From Filosporella fistucella (taxonomy: Eukaryota > Ascomycota > Leotiomycetes > Helotiales), in contig JAQJZZ010000013.1 in the NCBI GenBank assembly GCA_030077755.1, positions 620,001 to 684,000 of the forward strand: a DNA stretch of 64,000 bases. The letters run 5' to 3'. The number at the start of each line of letters is the position of its first letter. Within the stretch, counting starts at the first letter, position 1. Shown one piece after another: positions 59,258 to 64,000 of this stretch. The position numbers and the translations under genes were made by a program. The notes below the pieces were generated by a model. The model had not been told where the DNA came from and searched no databases. It worked only from the letters and a program-made list of their open reading frames with translations.

Positions 59258-61763
59258 ATGGTGTTTACCATGGACCATGAGAAGCCTGAGGCGGTAATGC
59301 CTCAGGTTTACGAATACAGCGACACTACACGTTCACCGGTGACTCCTGACATAGAGTTTTCGAGGATACCTTCCATCGACGAGCCAACTATTGCCGAAGA
59401 AAAGAAGGATAGGCGTGGGGAGAGTGTTTGGTAAGTTTGACAGAAAACATCAGACAGAGATTCTGACATCGTACAGGAGAGTCTTGAGCGAGCGCCATAT
59501 TAATGTGAGTGTTCCGTCCCTATTTCAAATTAACCCACTAATTCTCAATGCAGATGATTGCATTTTCGGGGTAGGTATCAATGCACTTTCGAACTCACCC
59601 AGGCTGATCGAAGGGCAATCAGAACAATCGGAAATGGTACACGCTCTGGTGCAGCGCCATAAGAGTTGATCAACTGACAGTGTGCGATCAGGACTATTTC
59701 TTGGATGTGGATCTTCACTGGCTGTCGCTGGACCTGGAGGTGCAGTATTATGCTACTTCCTCATGGGAAGTGTCATCTCATCTGTCATATCTTGCCTATG
59801 TGAGATGACGGCTTTGATGCCGGTCAACGCTCCAGTCATGGAATTTCCTCGAAGATTTCTCGATAGAGGGGTTGGGTTCGCCGTTGGTTGGATATATTGG
59901 TACTACTGAAACCACTTACCTGGCAATTCGTGTTGACCTCAAACAGGTTTGCTTACGCCGTGCTAGCTGCCGATGAGCTTGTCGCTGTTTCGAATACAGT
60001 CAAATTTCGATACGATGACGGAAAGACATTCTTGAACTGGAAAGTTGGAGAAAATGTTGACAATGCCGTATGGATATCACTGTTTCTGGTGATTGTGGTA
60101 GTTATCAATATGTTTCCTGTCAGGGTACGTCTCGCATATAGTTTGCGTATGCAGGTAGCTGAACTTGACACAGGTATTTGGAGAACTAGAATACATATTT
60201 GGGACCATCAAATTGACCTTCATCTCAATGCTGATTGTCTTGATGTTTATTTTGGACATTAAAAAGCGTATGTATTTTTCCTCGTTGAAATGTATCCTAT
60301 CTGACAATTTTGCAGCTTCAGCGAATGCATATTATACAGAAACAATTGGCTCGAAGTGTAAGTCTCATCATGCCAAATTTGGTCTATACCTACAGCTTCA
60401 TCACAGATTGGGACTCGCCTTACTCATTCTTCAACCCCGTATATCACGTTAAAGACGAGAATGGAAATTTTCAGCGGGATATAAAGGGTACAATTGGCAC
60501 TTTTCTTGGGTTGTGGTAAGTCTTATATTGTCAAATATATTCGTTATCTCTAATTCCTATCAGGACAACGATCATTCATGTCATCTTTTCCTATGTTGGG
60601 ATGGACATCATCGCTGCTACAGCTGCCGAGAGTAAATCGCTAGCAGACGCCGAAAGCATGAAAATGGGCGCACGGAAGCTCAATCTGCGGATCATAACAT
60701 TGTATTCCTTAGCCATGTTGACATCGTCCTTTGTAGTCCCGCGAGACCATCCTTTCCTGAACGGCAAGGGCGATTCCGTTGGCTCACACTCGGTATTCGT
60801 TATCGCTGTCGTCGAAGCTGGTCTCCCAGCTGCTGCACATTTCTTCAATGCCATTTTTGTCTTTTCATCTTTTACCTGTGCTATCAATTCCATGTACGTT
60901 GCATCCAGGGTTTTGTATACCCTGGCGCTTCAGGATCAGACCGGCCCAGAATTCATCACACAGCGCTTGAGGTCATGTCGCTCAGGAGTCCCGATCAGAG
61001 CCGTTTTGGCGACAGCTGCGTTAATGATGATTGCATACATGGGGAGGACAGGAACGCCAGGAGAGGTATGTAGAGTCCATCATCAAATCTCAACTCATTC
61101 TGACGCGATTCAAGAGACTAAGTGAACTTGCGTCAAATTGTACAGTCTCCTGTCTGATAGTCTTCATCTCAATATGCGCTACATACTTAAGCTTCTTCAA
61201 AACGTAAACCCCCCCTCTGGTTTCTCGCCCTAATTCAACTAATTGTGTTTATGCAGCCTTGAGGACGTAAAGACCTACGGTAACGCATCTGAGACCCAAG
61301 CCGCGATGTACGATCGCAATCATCCCCGCTATCCCTACAAATCACATGGTCAATGGCTCAAAGCTTGCTATGGAATGGTGGCTTGCACAATTCTATTGAT
61401 ATTCAATGGTATTGGTGCATTCCTTGAAGATCCATTCGATTTCCGCCGTTTCGTAGCGTCTTACGTTGGAGTAAGCACTTTTCCAGTTGAATCTCCGATA
61501 TCCTGCTCAAACGATAAACCTTAAATTCAAAAATCTTACATTTCCTATAGATTCCAGTCTTTGTCCTTTTAGTCCTCGGCTACAAAATCCGCAAACACGG
61601 CTTCAAATTTAGGCAATGGGGACCTGAACGCTCTAACGATCTAAGGAACACGATACAAGCGAGCAGTGAGAAGAGGAAAGGCCGACTGGAGTTTCCCGAG
61701 ACCGGATTTACGAGGGAGAATTGGAGGGAGTTCGCAAACTGGATTTGGGTGTGGACAAAATAG
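59258..61763 (+). CDS. Amino-acid permease (APC superfamily, fungal YAT type)
   Basis: Twelve exons (59258..59430, 59477..59504, 59554..59570, 59681..59899, 59947..60124, 60174..60267, 60316..60357, 60407..60515, 60564..61065, 61115..61203, 61257..61470, 61551..61763) give 625 aa. Exons 2 and 3 are only 28 and 17 nt. They encode VLSERHIN and MIAFSG of the conserved RxLxxRHIxMIAxGG start of helix 1. Family signatures continue with SSLAVAGPGGAVLCYF, CEMTALMPV, AVGWIYWFAYAVLAADELVAV, FGELEYIFGTIK, FSYVGMDIIAATAAES and INSMYVASRVLYTLA. A 12-helix proton-coupled plasma-membrane importer is expected. Oddity: the GxIGTGLF loop that binds substrate carboxylate reads GVRSGLF, one residue short. The C-terminal tail is charged. 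Confidence 0.9.
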
Positions 61764-62844
61764 AGGGATCCGAAGAGGCGATGAAAAGGGGCTCAACTTT
61801 CTGTCAATGCGATGTATAATTAGAAAAAATTTCGAATTTTCGAATTGGGAGTCAGAAAAAGACAGATGATGTAACGTTTCCACACTCTATACTATAGAAA
61901 GCGTGTCGAGGTAGTGAGCTACACCGAGCAGAAAGGCTGTGTCGCTTTCCTCTACAGCGCTCGTCATATGCTACCATTGACTTCTCCATCCTTCTAGCAC
62001 AGGGCCGAGTACTTCTCTCATCCCATCGGTAAATAACCACTTGCTTCATTCCTTCACGCACATGCAGGTCACACTTTCCATCCATCATTGGCTCGTCATA
62101 CGAGATATCCTGGATCCCGTTACACCGCAGATCTTTCCTTGTCAGCATTTCTGCTCCCAAAGAAGAATACAGACTTTCTTGAACGGCTGCAAGCAGGTCG
62201 TTGGATGCTATGTAACTGAAAGATGTTCGACTGATGACTCGGCTAGATCATCCTCTTGTCTCCAAAATTCACCAATATAGACGAGAGCGTGCCAAGAGGT
62301 TCCCTGTGCTTCGACAGGAAACAGGAAAGCCTGTCGTTACTTTGACGCTAAATTAGATCTTTCAAGAAAAGTATCTTAAATATTCTAGCTTTCGAAATCG
62401 ATACCTAAGTCTCGGAACCATTTGAAGTCAAGATTGACATAAATCCAACTTCCTCCACGATCTTCACCCCAGCCTCAACACAGCCGAGAACACCCATCCC
62501 AAAACAGAAAATGAAGCATCCAATCCCCATCCACAACCAAAACTTAAAAATGTCACCAATGACATACCTTCGTGATGGAAGTAGTATGTTTCAACTCTCC
62601 ACGCGGCCCTCGTATTATGTAGGTATCAAAAAATGGACTGATAGGATTGGGCACGCCAAGAGCCGAAGGAGTGATAAACGACTCTGAGGTCTGAATACGA
62701 GCCTCACCCCACATTGCTTGAGTAGTGTGAGATCTGTTGGCATCGATGGGGATACTTGAATATTATATATGTTCAAAGTACATGGTGTGATTTGAGAAAA
62801 ATATCCTCAATCATTTCCCGAGTCTCAATGAAAAGAAACAGAAA
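61764..62844. other. Intergenic
   Basis: About 1.1 kb between two plus-strand genes. ORFs at 61852-62280 on both strands lack motifs. Confidence 0.5.
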
Positions 62845-63586
62845 ATGTCCCCGCATATCCCACTTCGCATCACAATTCTCCTCACTCGACTCCTAGCCCT
62901 CGCTCTCACAGGTGCTTCTCTAGGCTATTTCGCTATAGTCCTCTCACACGTATTCAATCTGCCGGCCAACTCGTCGCCAGTACTCTCATGTCTGCCCGTT
63001 ATAGCTGTGCGTCTCCCCTTCCCTCTCAACATCCACTCACTGACAAAACTAGCTCTCAATTTCCATCTTCTGGAATACCGTTTCCCTTCTAACTCTCACT
63101 CTATTTTCTCGCTATAAGCATGTTATCCTAGATACCTTAGTCTCGTTAATACTCCTCATTCTCGGCACTATTGGTTTCGCACATGATGACACGAGATATC
63201 TGGGTAATGCATATTATTTGGAGTCATCAGATGATTGGTTGATGCAGGAGATTACGGGAGGCTCGCTGATGCTCGCTGCGCTGTGAGTACCTACCTCTTA
63301 TAGATGATGCGTTCCTCTGACCCCCAGATGGTGGCTAACGACGAATAGGATTGTGCAAATGGTGCTGGTGCTGCTTAATTTCACGTCAGCTAGGAAACAG
63401 AAGTCTATGAACGGAAAAAAGGAGCTGCATCCCTACGCGGCTGGATATGATGCGGGATATGCGAAGGGACTGGAGATTGGGAGACAAATTCAGATGGAGA
63501 AAGAAGTAGATTTTGAGTTGCTGAGTGTTGCATCAACGCAAAGTGGAGAGTTCAAGGAGAATAAAATGAAGCAATTTGGAGCTTGA
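62845..63586 (+). CDS. Four-helix membrane protein, uncharacterised
   Basis: Exons 62845..63006, 63053..63282 and 63349..63586 (46- and 66-bp introns) give 209 aa. Four hydrophobic helices are visible: ILLTRLLALALTGASLGYFAIV, an ALSISIFWNTVSLLTLTLFS segment, ILDTLVSLILLILGTIGFA and SLMLAALIVQMVLVLLNFT. Basic residues follow helices 2 and 4 (SRYKH, SARKQK), so both ends should be cytosolic. This is a MARVEL-like layout, but no signature confirms it. A YDAGYAKGLEIGRQIQ segment and a polar tail follow. An in-frame-looking ATG at 62828 is in another frame; 62845 is the best start. Confidence 0.75.
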
Positions 63587-63755
63587 GGGGAACCATTGCG
63601 AGAGCTGAAAAATTTGGGAGGAACAAGTACATGAAGGGCATGAGGTGCTCCACAGATGGATTGAGTATTTTATTGCCCGACAATCTTTTGTATGATTCAG
63701 GGTAATCAATCTTGCAAACATTTCATAGACAGAAATCCACACATTTTTACCACAT
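63587..63755. other. Convergent 3' flanks
   Basis: 170 bp between two stop codons; nothing seen. Confidence 0.5.
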
Positions 63756-64000
63756 CTAAGGCAGTGCCATGAAAACCCTGAGCAACTTCTCGTAATCTGG
63801 CGTTCCGAGACCAGTAACTGGGTCCCAGCCAGGGTTCGCGGTGAAGCCGTCAGTCAAACATCCTGGGTTATTTCCCTGAATAATGTCGTTGAGTGCAACC
63901 GGATTCTTATAAAGAACAGGATTGATGAATCCTACAACACTTTTGTTGGCTTTGATGCGTTGTTGGTTGATGAGAGAGATGATGCTTGCGACAATTGGCG
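63756..64000 (-). CDS. Sedolisin / tripeptidyl-peptidase (S53), C-terminal fragment
   Basis: 81 codons run from the window edge to TAG at 63756. They read PIVASIISLINQQRI, then VGFINPVLYKNP, DIIQGNNPGC and GWDPVTGLGTPDY, which is the conserved end of fungal S53 proteases: the helix after the catalytic Ser (itself just outside the window) and the calcium-binding GWDPxTGLGTP loop. These are secreted acid proteases with a Ser-Glu-Asp triad. The rest of the gene lies to the right. Confidence 0.92.
   Translation of the reverse strand, partial: PIVASIISLINQQRIKANKSVVGFINPVLYKNPVALNDIIQGNNPGCLTDGFTANPGWDPVTGLGTPDYEKLLRVFMALP

Noticed and set aside
1..64000. CRISPR arrays, operons, rRNA genes, prokaryotic-type mobile elements
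   Set aside because: None seen; the window is clearly eukaryotic nuclear DNA with spliceosomal introns.

Overview
The window is 64 kb of nuclear DNA from a filamentous ascomycete (Pezizomycotina). Protein genes are broken by many short introns, mostly 43-60 bp, with GTRAGT-type donors, CTAAC/CTGAC-type branch sites and YAG acceptors. The gene set (Zn2Cys6 and Fungal_trans_2 regulators, many MFS permeases, secreted pectinolytic and proteolytic enzymes, VPS34, NSE4, a PiT phosphate permease) is typical of this group. Moderate GC content and the saprotroph/plant-associated gene content would fit a leotiomycete, but that placement is inference. There is no CRISPR array, operon or rRNA. I rebuilt exon structures by hand; for nearly all multi-exon genes the spliced exons sum to a multiple of three.

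Layout. 1-1009 (-): class V aminotransferase cut by the left edge. 2.07-16.6 kb: a metabolic block with rhamnogalacturonan acetylesterase, 5-oxoprolinase (-), a Zn2Cys6 regulator, a prolyl-iminopeptidase-like hydrolase (-) with one reading-frame break, an MFS anion/vitamin-type permease and a GH28 rhamnogalacturonase. 16.9-25 kb: a small membrane ORF, a DHA2/VBA-type MFS transporter, a 176-aa protein with a duplicated RRGSIL module behind a clear TATA box, and a CorA-like membrane protein (-). 25.0-29.2 kb is gene-poor and AT-rich, with fragments resembling worn repeats. 29.2-33.3 kb: a conserved membrane-anchored protein and two small Cys-rich ORFs (-). 33.4-37.7 kb: PiT phosphate permease and a Dal5-type MFS (-). 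40-44.8 kb: NSE4 (-) and VPS34 (+) share a 358-bp divergent promoter. 45.85 kb: tRNA-Gly(GCC) with intron (-). 46.6-58.1 kb: GPI-type aspartyl protease, Fungal_trans_2 regulator (-), sugar permease, INP54-like tail-anchored inositol 5-phosphatase and a large WD40-like protein (-). 59.3-64 kb: amino-acid permease with micro-exons, a four-helix membrane protein, and the C-terminus of a sedolisin protease (-) at the right edge.

How the genes relate. RGAE and the GH28 enzyme act on the same polymer: removing acetyl groups from rhamnogalacturonan I exposes it to backbone hydrolysis. They lie about 12 kb apart with a regulator and a permease between them, which could be a loose pectin-utilisation neighbourhood, although the 5-oxoprolinase and peptidase-like genes point to glutathione/peptide nitrogen salvage. 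VPS34 and the INP54-like phosphatase are both phosphoinositide enzymes but are not adjacent. The rest looks like ordinary fungal gene order. I did not find a clearly new multi-gene system. The best leads are the RRGSIL-repeat protein, the paired small Cys-rich ORFs, the aspartyl protease with DCGT in place of DSGT, and the large WD40-like protein with split CxxC pairs.
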